Positions 22,740 through 37,998 of a stretch of DNA of 64,000 bases are shown here, piece after piece. Every line of letters starts with the position of its first letter. Within the stretch, counting starts at the first letter, position 1. The stretch spans positions 868,001-932,000 of the forward strand of contig BLAL01000236.1 in NCBI GenBank assembly GCA_015698045.1, given 5' to 3'. The notes beneath the pieces are model-generated. The model saw only the letters and a program-made list of their open reading frames with translations, did no database searches and had not been told where the DNA came from. The position numbers and the translations under genes were made by a program. Source of the stretch: Rhizophagus clarus (taxonomy: Eukaryota; Glomeromycota; Glomeromycetes; Glomerales; Glomeraceae).

Positions 22740-25700
22740 GTTTATTACAATTTTCTCTATAATTTGAAATTATGATTTTTTTTATTTATCTAAAGTCACT
22801 AGACTTTTTATATAAATCAAATATGTATTTTTTTTAAAAAATATAATTACAAATATTAAGATAAATATCTAATAACAAATTACAATAACAAAAATAGTTT
22901 TTAAGCAATTTCTAAAACTTTTTTATATTAGTTATATAACTGATTTTTTATAAAACAATTGTTATTATTACAAATAAAATATGTAATAAAATGTTAAGGC
23001 AGTAACATATATTACATAATCAGTTTAATATAAGGCTTTACTTTCCATTACATATAAGTGTAACATAAGATAACTTTTAACACAATATGTTCTTTAAGTA
23101 TATATTATATATATAATATTTAAATTTGGCTAAAGTTAATTTGGTTGGCTAAAATGGTCAATTTTTAAATCATAAATCTGGTCAATATTTTCTTCATTTT
23201 GGCCAAATTTATAATGCCAGTCTAAATTTAGTAAAATTTGAAATTTTCATAATACTATATTTACACAATGTAACATACTTTTTAATAATAAAAAACATGT
23301 TTGTTTAGATTCTTAAAAATATTTTTATAAACTTTAAAAATTAAAAACTTCACTTTATTCAGTTGCAACTAATCAAAAAAAACTGTTAAAAATATATTAT
23401 TTAAAAATAACAAATTAATAAAACTTTAAAAAATCTTTTAAAATATTTTTTTTTGTTTATTTTTTTTATAAATATTTGTAAATAACATTTATTTTAACAC
23501 TATTTAAATATAAAAAAATTTTTTATTTATATATATTCATTTCTGTCTTATGATAATTAATCAATTTGCATATTTAAATTTTGTTATTTTATTTATTATA
23601 TTTGAATTTTAAATATTTTAATTTATTTATTAAATTAAATTTTAAACTTTAACACTTTTATTTATTAAATTTAAACTTTAACACTTATTTTAAACTCAAA
23701 TACAATTAAGAAGAAATTCTTTCCTATAGATTTGTGAACCAAATTTTTACAGAAAAAAAATTTTATATTTTTGCTTTTACTCATTTTTCTACTAATAAAA
23801 TCAGCTTTATAAATACTAAAAATGAGTTTTAATGACCTTTTAATTTTATAAGAAAATGGTTTTATAGCCAACTGTTTTTACAATATTATTACAAATTTTT
23901 TAAATAATATTATAAGTCAAAATAATATTTTTAGTAGAATACAGTGTGAACCCCCAGAATCTCTTTATACTTTTCAAGAAATAAACTATTTCTATACATA
24001 AAATAACTATACATAGAGATTATTAGCCAGTTATTATATAACTTTTAGCTTCTTTACTTAATATTTTTCTTTTAGATGAAAACATTATGATTATGCTTAA
24101 TATCGATTATACTATATGCTAAGAGCTTGTGTAATAATAATAAAATTCAGATATAGAAATTCTTGAGAATTTTATACATTAATCAAATTCCTCATTAAAT
24201 ATTAATGATTCATTTTCTCAATCACTGGATGAATAAATTATACTAACTTTAGTATTGAGTCATTTAAGTTTATATCCTCTAAACTTTTTGGATTGAAAAC
24301 AGTTATTTTTGATAATACAGTACTTTCTTCTCCTCTCGCACCTATCAAATTATTAAAATATAACTTAAAGATTTCTTTAATGTTTGATAACAATGAGAAA
24401 AAATTAAAACAGAAAAAGATAGATAACAATTTACAAAACAAATGTGATTATAATTGGTTATTGCTTTTTAGATAAAAAATAGTTACAACTATTAGATTTA
24501 ATAGTTTATGATATACTGGTAAAATAAGATCACTATACATTATTTACAAATTTTTAAAAGTAAAGTAAAGTTATTTCAGTCAGCACTATAGATGCCACCC
24601 AAATCCAAAATAATTTGGGATTATGGCAGCCCAAATGTACAAATCCAAATTAATTTACAAATTACATATATAAATTTTACAATTTGTACATTTGGAATTT
24701 GGGAATTATGGCTATCAAAATGTACAAATTAATTTGGGATTTGCTTAAAATAATTTGGATGGCATCTATAGTCAGCACTATGATATATAAAAAATATTTA
24801 TCTGCAAGGATTAGACTGATTTAAAATCATAAGTACCTTAAATGTTATAACAGAGGAGGATTAAACTATTAACTTGAAAGAAATCACAATTTAATAATTT
24901 TCTGCTATTTTTTGGAATCTTTCAGGAAAAAAACAACATAAGAATCTTCAAGCTGTCATTTACAACATTTTAAATGACATGATAAATGCTTTCTTTTTCT
25001 CAAATAGCAAACTATACCAGTTTTTAATAGATATTCGTATCAAAACTTACAAAATTGTTAAAGAAATAGATAGAATTTGTAAGCTTATTAGTTATTTTAA
25101 TACCTAGGAGAATGTTTCTATAAGAATTAATAACCTACAGTTTTAAAATAACATAAAAGTCTTTTGGTATTATTATTCCACTTCTAATTTTAAAAATCTA
25201 TATAAACTTGCTAAATTTAACAATACAGACAAATCATTTCAAATTAAAATTAATACTGAATTTAATTGTATTTCTTTAAATTTTAAAACTAATAATCATA
25301 ACAGCAATTATAATGAAACTACTCAATCTGATTACTCTAATAAGAAAATTTATCATTTAAAAACAGATTAATCTTTCAAGTCAGATGTAAAATATTTAAT
25401 AGCTGGATTAAAGACATTATTAAAATATTATATTTAGTTTAGTTTAGATAGAATAAAAATTGTACTAACTTCTTGTTGGCTCTTTATGTAATATTTTTTA
25501 TTTCATTAGTAGATTGTAGAATTTTTCTTTATTTTCTTTGTTTTCTTTATATATTAAGCAATTTTATAAATAAACTTTCCACTATACTTTTTAAAAGTAG
25601 GTTATAAGTATAGTAATTATGAGACGTATCTGTAATTTAAAGGAGAATAGATAGGCTATAAGATTTAACAAATATATTATAACAAATATATTTAATTAAT

Positions 25701-26471
25701 AAAATTTTAAGCAAATCCTTTAATTAAAAAAAAAATTTAACACCAATGATTAAAAATTCATTACTATTATAATTATTATATTATCAGAATTTTAATACTA
25801 AATAATTATCATATTTAACTAGTTTTCAATTAAAAAAAAATAAATTTACAACTTTAAATACATCTAATAATATCAATTTATAATAAATAAATGATTTATT
25901 AGCATTTTAATTAAAAAATTTTAATAAAATTTAAAAATATCAAATATCTGTTTGGATAATTATCCTTTTAAATTTAATAAAAATAGTTTATCTTGTTAAA
26001 TTACATCTAAAAATAAAATATTTAATAGTTAAAAAAAAATTTTTTACTAAAAATTTTTATTAAAATAAAATTTTTATTTTTATTATAAAAATTGATTTCT
26101 ATATATTAAACTTAAATAATATCTAAACAACAGATATTTTTTGTTTAACAAATCTTGTTTTTCTTATAAAATTACATATATTTTTATTTCTAAAATTAAA
26201 CTTTCATTTTTACTTTAAAAGAATCTCAGGAAAAAACTTATTTTAAAAGAAATAAAATAATTATTAAAAAGAAAATAATATTAAAAATTCATAAATCATA
26301 TGATAAACTATTCATTTACTTATTTTGTATTAAGTTTTTATTAAAATTTTTTATCTATATAATGAAATATTCAACTATAGTTATACAAAATTATTTTAAT
26401 TAATGATCAATATATAATCTAATATGATCACTGACTGATAATAAATGTTATTATTTTTATAATTAAATTTA

Positions 26472-26503
<32 letters not shown>

Positions 26504-26698
26504 TTAAAGATGTTGTATAATACATAAACTTTATTTAATAGTTATAAGATACTGCACACTTAGTACAAAAATTAAGAGTTATATTCCCAATCAAAGACCA
26601 ATCCAAATATCTGCCTATTTTTTTATATTTTTGTATATATATAAAAATTATTTTTTATTTATTTTTATCTTTAGTTTACTTTTTATAAAATATATATA
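22740..26698. other. AT-rich gene desert, left part
   Basis: About 4 kb of very AT-rich DNA has many stop codons in all frames. It contains a MITE (24587-24770) and a coding-like relic at about 24927-25107 (open for 60 codons after a TTTCAG acceptor, unrecognised). Stretches with GGCTAAA/GGCCAAA words near 23125-23230 resemble words in the MITE at 63 kb. No intact gene was seen. Confidence 0.5.
24587..24770. mobile_element. MITE with 8-bp target-site duplication (hAT-like)
   Basis: A 184-bp element has terminal inverted repeats starting TATAGATGCCACCCAAAT on the left and the inverse of TATAGATGCCATCCAAAT on the right. It is flanked by an exact 8-bp direct repeat, GTCAGCAC, at 24579-24586 and 24771-24778. 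An internal hairpin is formed by AAATGTACAAATCCAAATTA and its near-complement. An 8-bp duplication points to a hAT transposase in trans. It has no coding capacity. Confidence 0.75.
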
Positions 26699-26700
26699 TA

Positions 26701-28353
26701 CAGTGGGCGTCAAAACAAACGCACCAAAATTTAATAATTATAAAATCACGTGCCTGTCGATCAAAATAAACCGAATTAATTTAATATTTTCGAATTAAGT
26801 AATATAGGTGTTGATCTTTAAAATTATAAATATTACCCCTATTTTATATTACATAATTTACCGTTATGTAATTTTTTTTCTCATAACTATGGTGCGTTTG
26901 TTTTGCCGTTTTGTAAAAAATGTAAAAATAAAGCGTAAAAAATTTTTTTTTTTATGTTTTATATTAATATTTTTACAAAAACACTTTTTCCTACATATGT
27001 TCGTTTAAAAAAAAATATTTTTTATTAATAACTTTTAAGGCACAATTATCTATTGAACAGAGAGCTCAAGCTATTATGATGCTTGAAAAAAGATATTCAA
27101 CAAGGGAAATTGCCGCTAAAGTTGGTTGCAAAAGTCATACAACTATCGTAAGACTAAAAAAGAAGTATGAGGAAACAGGTAAAGTTCAAAACAAGCCCTG
27201 TCCAGGCCGTCCACGTAAGCTGAATGAACGTGATGAACGTAATATTGTAAGAAGCATAATGACAAGAGAATGTTCCAACGCGGTTCAAATTCAAAAATCA
27301 TTAAAGGTTAATGATGATATTGAAGTGAGCGCAAGCACAGTACGCAGGGCATTAAAGAGAAATGGTTTAGCAGCTCGGGTGAAGCATAAGAAACCTCTAT
27401 TATCAAAAAAACACCGTGAGAAACGTCTAAATTTTGCGAAGAGGTATAAAGATTGGACGGTAAGTGACTGGAATAAAGTGGTGTGGTCTGACGAGTCAAA
27501 ATTTTAAATATTTGGCTCAGACAGCCGCCAATATTGCTGGAAACGCCCGAAAGACCCACTTCAAGACGCTCATGTGAAACCTACTGTTAAATTTGGAGGT
27601 GGTAGTATTTTTGTATGGGGATGTTTCACCTCTTCGGGTGTAGGATACTTGGTAAGAATAGAGGGTGGATTGGATGCGGAATTATATTGTAAAATATTGG
27701 AAGAAGACCTTATGGGCACTCTTCACTACTATGATTTGGATACTAATGACATTATATTCCAGCAAGACAACGACCCAAAACACACTGCAACTCGTACTAA
27801 GCAGTGGTTTGAAGACAATGAAATAGAAGTTTTATCATGGCCGCCTCAATCTCCCGACCTTAATCCAATAGAGCATCTGTGGAATGACATTGATCGTCAT
27901 CTCAGGGCTTTGGATATTGAGATTAGAGGTAAAGACATGTTATTGGAACAAATTTCTAATGTGTGGAATGAAACGGCTTTAGAAGCATGTTCTAAGTTAA
28001 TAGAAACAATGCCAGAACGAATCAATGATGTAATTAAGGCAAAAGGGGGGTATACACGATGGTAAAAAATATTTGGATATATTTTTAATTAGATTTAATT
28101 TGAATTGTTTTTATTTTTTTAATAAATTCGTAATATACAATAAAGCGGCAAATTAAACGCACCAATATTTTAATAAAAATCAAGTAATTATAAAAAATCC
28201 GGCTTAATAATTATTATTAAAATTAATACAATATAAAGATCATATGACATATTAAATATTTAGTAAATATTACGTTGATACAATTTTAAATGATCGAAAA
28301 TCATATGATTTAGTAATTTATAAATTTTGGTGCATTCGTTTTGACGCCCACTG
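26701..28353 (+). mobile_element. Tc1/mariner transposon, nearly intact
   Basis: This 1,653-bp element has terminal inverted repeats starting CAGTGGGCGTCAAAAC, matching for about 35 bp with two or three differences between ends, and TA target duplications at 26699-26700 and 28354-28355. It contains one transposase frame of the DD34E type, broken by a single nonsense codon. The high TIR identity and nearly intact frame suggest recent insertion. The GC content of its coding region is clearly above the surrounding desert. Confidence 0.92.
27040..28065 (+). pseudogene. Tc1/mariner transposase with one in-frame stop
   Basis: One frame runs from about 27040 to 28065 (about 341 codons), interrupted only by TAA at 27505-27507. 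The N-terminal paired-like helix-turn-helix domain (YSTREIAAKVGCKSHTTIVR) and GRPRK AT-hook/linker are followed by the second HTH with VSASTVRRALKRNGL. The catalytic core has Asp in WSDESKF, Asp in FQQDNDPKHT and Glu in SPDLNPIEHLW, with 34 residues between the last two (DD34E). The frame continues smoothly after the stop, so the nonsense codon looks like one base change. The true start is uncertain: open sequence extends upstream of the ATG at 27076 to a possible TTTTAAG acceptor. Confidence 0.88.
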
Positions 28354-28355
28354 TA

Positions 28356-31300
28356 TATATAAGATTAATTTTAACTTAAGATGATTTAATCTAATAATTT
28401 TATATAAAAAATTTATGATTTTTACTAAATATTACAATCTAATTATATAATATTTTACATTTTATTTGTTTATTACATCTTTAGTTTACTTATTTTTCAC
28501 TTTTAACATTAATACTTTAAATAATTTTCTTTCATAAAAATTCCCTTCAAATGGTTATTTAAACTATTTTTATTAAAATAATTTTTATTTTTAATCATTA
28601 TTTAAACTATTTTATTATTTAAAAACAACCTTTATGAAATTTTTATAAAAAAAAAATTTTTTTTACAGTTTTATAGATTATTATAAAATGATTAAAATCT
28701 TTTTTATTTATTATAGTCTTAAACAATATTTTTAATAAAATATAATATTTCTTTTTTGCTTATAAACATAATTTTTGCTTTTAAAAATAAATTAAATTGG
28801 ATTTTATAGAAAGTTAAAGTAGGAAAAGAAGTTTTATTTTTTCTTTTAATTTAAATATTTTTGATAAATAATTTTTTTTTTTTTTAATTATAGAGACAAT
28901 ACCAGTCTGAATATTATAAAGTACAAATTTACTATAAATGCTAAAGATTGTATTTTATACTTTTTTTATTTATTATTTACAAAATGTCTTTAATTAAAAT
29001 TTTTTTTCTTTTTTTATTTTATAAAGATATTACTGACTTCTAATTTGATAAAACCAGATAACCATATTAGAAAAAAAAAGGTTTATTTTCAATTTAATAC
29101 TGTTCTTGATTCTTGTTATTAATAAACATTTTTTTGATTATTATAATATATTCACCCAATTTTTTTATAGTTATAGAGTTATAAAATTAAATTAATGACT
29201 TTTGAATCTTTTACTATTATCCATATTGTAATAAATAAAAAGAAATTTAATATATATTCCAATATAAAATTATTGGCGAAGATAATAAAAATCATAAAAC
29301 TTTTTTATTATAAAAATTTTATTTTAAAAATACTAACATAATACTTCAGCTTTTATTATAGAAAGCTGTACAATATAAAAGCAAAAGTATTTATTTTTAC
29401 TTATTTTTTATTTATTCATTATTTAAAAAAATATTTCTAATATTTCTTTTTTTTTTTTTTGTAAGACATTAGCTTAAATATGAAATTAAACTTTAAGGTT
29501 TTTTTCATTTATTTTCTGGCTAGATAAATTGGATTTTAAAATAAAGAAGAAGAAAGAGATTTTTTTGTTAATTTAAAAATATTTAATATTTCTTTACTTT
29601 TTTTATAAGAAATAGATTATTAGATTAAAGTAATATAATTAGTTAAGGGTTTCACCTTAGTTTTAATATTATATAACTATTAAAATATTTACAAATATTT
29701 TAATTTTATTAATTAAGGTTTTAATATTTTGCAAAATTCAAAATAAGTTTTACTTAACAACTAGTTTTTAGATACTGAAATAAAAGAGAAGGAATTTGTT
29801 TAAACTAGAAATATTACTAATGCTTCTTTTTTCTCTTCTTTTTTCCTTCAAAAATATAATTTCTTGAATAATAAGATAAAAGTAGGTTAAATAGAAGAAA
29901 AGAAAAATTTTTTTTTTAATTAAAAATATTAATGATGTTCCTTTTTTTTTAGGAATTAGTATTAGTTTTAGTTAAAAGTTAAATTAAATCTATTATTTTT
30001 TACTTAAAAATTTAATTATAAATATTTGTTAATTATTATATATCTATTAAATTCAATAATAAATTTCAAAACTACATTTGAATAAATAATTATTAAACAT
30101 TATAAATATATAACTTTAAAATTATTTTTGTTTTTTTTTTTATTTTTATAAAAAATAAAAATTAGCTAGTAAAAATTTATAAAATATTAAATTTGTAAAA
30201 TTTTTTATAGAAAGAAGGAATGATTTAATTTAAATAATTTAATTAGAAAAAGCAAATTAGCAAGACTCTATATATACTGTAAAATAAAAAATATATATAT
30301 ATATATTTATAATATTCTATTAATTGTTTATTTATAATATTTTTTTTTTTATTTTTTTTAAAAAACTTTACTTAATATTTTAAAATTTTTTTATTTAGTT
30401 AGAGGAGTTATATATATCATATAATATCTATTTTGTTATAAACTTTTACCCTTTTTTCTTTCTATTAGATTTAATAATTAATCAGATTATAATTATATAA
30501 TTAATATAAGTATAATATAATATTTTAACTATTTTTCTACTTTCTTTTAATAATTACATAATATACGTAAGTACTCTTATTATAATTTTAAATCTTTTAT
30601 TTTAATTTACTAATTATTTATATTATACCTAATTTTAAAATTTAATTAAATAAAAATTATTATTAATTATTATAAATAAAATATATAATAAAATGTTATA
30701 TAATTAAATATATTTTAAATTATAAATAAGATAAAAGAAATTTTTTTAATTTTATTTAAATAAATAAATTTTTTTTTTTTTTAATGTTAAAAATATATAA
30801 ATATTTTATTAAATAAAAAAAGAATTATATAATAATTACTTTTAATTTAAATAAAATACTCCTAGTTAAAAACTAGTTCAAATATCTATCAAAACAAATT
30901 AATTATATATTTTTATTTTTTAATTTAAATATTTATTTTAATAAATTTATTATTTAATTTAAAAATTTTAAATAATAAATAAAATTTTTTAAATAAATAA
31001 CAAGAATTTAAACTTTATAATAATAATTTTAATAAGAAATATAATTTTAGATATTTTTATGTTAAATTTAATTTAAATAATAAAATTATTAATATTTCAA
31101 TTTTTATATAAACTAATATTATAATTTTATATTTATTTAAAAAGTAAAAATTTACTTTATTTTAATATATAAAAATCTTTAAATTGAATTATTATATATA
31201 AAAATATTTGCAATTAAAGTTAAAGATTAAAAATAAATATATTTTACATGCAGTTTACGCTTGATATATTGAACCTTATTTTCTATACCTTAATTTTATT

Positions 31301-33671
31301 ATAGAACTATAGTAAAAAATTTAAACAATTTAATTGATTATTTCATTATAATAATAAAAAGATTTTTGATGCATTTGATTAGTTAAATTTTATATATTAA
31401 TAAAAATCTATTATATTAAAGGTTTATTATATCAAGAGTTAAACTAGTATATTTATTTAATAACTAATAATTCAATTAATGAAACTTATATTTATTAAAT
31501 AAATCTTAATTTTCTTTTTTAAATAAATATAAATATAAATATAACATTTTATTTTACATATATATAAAGTTATTTACAGTTTTATTACAATAATTTTAAT
31601 TTGATTTTTTAAATTTTAATATTATTATATTAAAATATAATATAAAGTAATATTAAATTATAAAAATTAAATTATAAAAATTAAATTATAAAAATTAAAT
31701 TATAAAAATTAAATTATAAATAATAATTAGATTTTATAATCTGGTTTTTTAAACAATATACTACTTTTTAAATATTATTTAAATCATAAATTTTAAATAA
31801 AATATTTAAATATTACTATTAATAATAAATTAAATTAAAAAATATTAATTAATCATTTTTATATATATATATTTTTAATTATTTTTAAATTATAATAAAT
31901 TTATATAATCTTTATCTTATGATACTTTAGTTTTAAAATTTTAATTTTTTAATTTTTTACAAATATTTATTATATAGATTAGCAAATAATTAGTAATTTT
32001 ATTATATTTTATTATATTTAATTATTTATTTATTAAAATTAATCATTTTTTTAAAAAGTTTTTAATAATAAATATTTATATTTATACAAATTAAAATAAT
32101 ATAATATTGTATAAATATAAATAGTAACTGACTGGTAATAATAATTTTTTTAATATTTCAGTAAATTTACTAAAATTGTATTTAGTGGTAATCTTTATTT
32201 TTATTTTTGTTTATTTCAAATATAATTTTAAAAATCATTTTTATTAAAATAATATATTTATAAAAATAATAATTCAATTAAAATATATTAATTTAGTATT
32301 ACTATTCTTTTTATCATCTTGAATTTTAGATTTTAGAATACTTTTTAGAACCTATCAATTATTTTTCTTAGTTTAAAATTTTGTTTACATTTAATTATTA
32401 AAGTTCTATTAAAATTTTAAAGAATTATATTTAAAATATAATAATTTAAAAATATTTAAAACTTTATGGGCGTCATGTTTAGCTTGGGAATCTTATTTGT
32501 AATATGTGACAAATTTTAATTCAATAAAGTCTACACGCGTTGATTACCAATAAAAAAGAAAAAAAAAGAAATTCTTTAAAATAAAGGAAATCAAAAATTA
32601 CTCAAATTTAATTTAATAAATTTGTAATAGAAATACACCATTTTATCTAAAACAAAAAAAATCTTTTCTTAATGTTTTATTGTATTAATAATAATAATAA
32701 AATTATTTAAAAACATAATTAATTTATATATTTCTTATTTGCAAAACAAACCCTTTTTTATATTATAATTTATTACTTATTGGAATAAAGTTATTATTAT
32801 ATTAAAACAAAAGATGCGATAGCGTAAAAAAATATAAAGGATAAAAATTTCAGAAAAAAAACTTGAATTTAAGTTTTATAATAGTGCATCTGTATCACAA
32901 CAATAAATTCCAAAATTATACCATGCACAAAAACACGAAAAAAAAACTGGACCAACAAGTAAGACACATGTGATTATAAATATATTACCCCATAATCGAT
33001 AATCCAATGCATAAAAAAAAAAATTGAAACCACTTTTTTTTCAGTAACCTAAAAGCAAAGCCCTTTCTAAATAATTAATGTTAATCTCTTTTGATCCTTT
33101 TTCCTCCTCGATTTTTTTTTAGATAAATTATTAAATTACTATAATTTATAATTATCTTAGTGATAACATTATAGTTTTCGAGATTTTTTAAATTTAAATT
33201 GATAAAGTCTACAAAATTTTTATTTATTTTATTTTTTTTTTTATTTTCTGAACTTTTTAACCTTTTTATAGTTTTTTGAAATAAATCTTTTTTCGACGTT
33301 TATCCCGATGTATCAGTTACAAAAAAAAAACAACACCGCAGCAAATTTAAAAATTCCCCGTCTCAACCGAAAATAGTTCGTTTAACATCCACACTCAATC
33401 ATCGTCATGATCAGGTTTATTTATTTATTTATTTTTATTTATTTTTACTTTTGATTATTTTTTTTTTTTTGATTTTTTTTTTTTTTTTTTTTTGATATAT
33501 AGATAAAAAAAAAAAAAAAAAAAAAAAAAAAATAAATAAGAAAAAAAAAGCAAAACACTTTTCCGTGGCGTTTAATTTGTTTTCTCATTATTTTCAAATT
33601 TTAATTTTTTTTTCGCTTTTTAGTGAATATCTCTCCAATAAACATTTTGCACGTAAAGATAATTTTAAAAA
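28356..33671. other. AT-rich gene desert, right part
   Basis: About 5.3 kb of extremely AT-rich sequence has poly(A)/poly(T) runs and no coding-like frame. It includes a 14-bp tandem repeat (31653-31720) and a T-rich then A-rich tract (about 33460-33540) just upstream of the forkhead gene. The last 300 bp are slightly less AT-rich and may be its promoter. Confidence 0.5.
31653..31720. repeat. 14-bp tandem repeat
   Basis: The unit TTAAATTATAAAAA is repeated almost five times without interruption in the AT-rich desert. It is probably a simple slippage product. Confidence 0.8.
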
Positions 33672-35487
<1,816 letters not shown>

Positions 35488-37998
35488 ATCAGGGTATTTT
35501 AACATTTAACTTTTTTTTAATAGGGTAGAAATACCTTTATAATGTAAAAAAAGTTCAAAAGAAGATTTAACAAAAATATTTTAGGAATAGAATCAAAATA
35601 CTTAAAATACTTTCATTTTACAATTTATTTTACTTTTTTACGCGTCTTCATTAAATTTTTATAATCTTCTTTGACATCAAACTTTGGATTTCGATTATAC
35701 ATAAAATATACAAAGTAGAAAAAAGAATAGAATGGATCATTGATTGAAGAGTATCATATAAATAGAAAATCTTTGCGATGAATCTTTTTTTTTTTTTTTA
35801 AAAAAAAAAAAATTGATTTTATTTAAAAATAAAAATATATTGTATTTATTATACGTATAATATAATATTAGTTTTGTGGTAGTATAATAATATAATAGTA
35901 ATATAATAATGGAACAATGATTGTTCTCATTTATCTAAAATATCTCATAAAAAGTAATTTGACATTTGACATTTTATGTAAGGATCTCAAATTGGATTAA
36001 TTGATTTAATATTGGTATGAGGAATTAAGTTAGGTGACAAATAATGAAATCAAGTAGTAACACGAGTGGGAAGTTAAAATTGAGTAATTTGATTATATAT
36101 CTTTTTATTACTAAAATGGTTTAGCGTGTTTTATTAAAGATTTATTATTCGATATTTAGAAGTTATATATATATTTTGTTACATTTTATTAAAAAAAAAA
36201 AAAAAATTAATTTATGAAATAATAATAGTTTTATAATTTCATAGTAATTAATCTCTTTCATTGAAACTATATATGTTATAATTATCTTAAACAATCATAA
36301 TAAATATTAGTATTAATAAAAGAATAGTGAGTACTACACAATACAATTAATATGAACAAATTGAGAAAAGTTTTTTCTTTTGTGCGATAAAGAACATTTG
36401 ATTCAGAAAAAAAAAATTTTTTTTTTTTTTTTTTTTTTGACCCTTTAATAATAATTAATGAACTGCCAAGTAAGTAAATGTGATAATGTCGAAAAATAAA
36501 TTGTTAAAAGTACTATTTAGAAATTTTATAATAAACATTTCTTGAAAATTTTCGTTGGTCATATGAACCATATAAAAAACCCTAAAAAAAAAAAGAATAT
36601 CTCACGCACAAACTAAATTAGTTCTCCGTTGTACCAAGCGGGTTTAGCCATTAAAGATTCGTGATGTAGATTGTTGAATGACAGCATCACTTTTAATAAA
36701 TCACGTGATATCAGATTAGAATGACAGAGTCAAAATGTCAGATTATCTTTTTTATTGGATCGGTCAAAAGGCTAAAAGACTAATTTCTTCGCGTAAGGAA
36801 TTCACGTGACGTAGATTATATTCAAACTTTAAATAAGCTATAAAAAATTTATTAAACAATTGATAAAAAGAAGGAAAAAAAGAAATGCAACACTTTTTAT
36901 AACAATATTTATTTTTTTTTGCATACATTAAGATCTAAACATAAAAATACATTTTATATATCTGTAAAATTATAGCATGAGAAATACTTACGCTTATCGT
37001 GTAACCAAATTCAAATTTTGATTTGCCAAACATTGTTATCTCTCACTTTTTTACAATTTAAGGAAAATCGCGTCAGAAGTGAAACTAGTTTATTTATTTT
37101 GGTTAACAAAAAAAAAAAAAATATTTTTTTTTTAAGTACGGGGAAATTCCGATAACTAGCGATAAGTCTTTTTTTATTTTTTTTTTCGAATATGATAAAA
37201 TTTGAAACCCTATTTTTGGCATTGCAGATAACAGATCATTTTTATTGGATTAATGTAACAGTAAATTACAAATGAAGTTAAGAAGTACAACTTATTTTGG
37301 ATTTATGTGAATTTTTACGCGAATTAAATAAAATTAAATAAATTATCATCATCAACTCATATTATTAATCTTTGTTTTGTTGTCTCGAAAATCTCAATGT
37401 GAAAAAATTATTATTATATAATATCTAGTTGAACGAACTTATACAATAAATATCTTGTTTAATACGATCTTCATATGGAATCCTGCTTCTTTTTGATAAT
37501 GTATTAAAATATTTCATGCGATTTTCATTACTGTAAAATTTTTTAAGTTTACTTTTTCTTTTTTTTTCTTTCTATTATTATTATTATTTGAGAAATGCGC
37601 GATTGTACTTTCTTTTAAATTTATTACTAACTAACCAAAATTGACGACTGTGTAACCTTTTTTTTTTCAGCCATAATGTAACCTGTTAATCACTATAAAA
37701 CATAAACGGTGAACGTTTGATTTAAATGTTTAGTTCAATTAATGAAAGAATTCATTTATCAATTTATAATTTAAAGAAATCATATGAATGTTTTATAAGA
37801 GAAAGAAGAAAAATCCAAGAGAGAACTAGATAAATCATTTGAATGAAATTAGTTAATCACATATTTAGCATAAATTAAACGCGTCATATTCGGTCAGAAA
37901 AATATATATATGTGTGTATACTGTATATGATAAATATCACATTTTTATTATGTATTTTAGGGACAGAACTTTTACGAATGAGATCTTATTTATCGTCA
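35488..37998. other. Intergenic region with two CACGTGA boxes
   Basis: This 2.5-kb stretch between the forkhead gene and the DUF1992 gene end is AT-rich with T/A switches (about 35785-35811 and 36410-36440). TCACGTGA-type E-boxes occur at 36701-36708 and 36802-36808 in a relatively GC-richer patch (36600-36830). That patch also holds GCGGGTTTAGCCATTAAA, shared in part with 4276-4299. No gene was identified. Confidence 0.4.
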
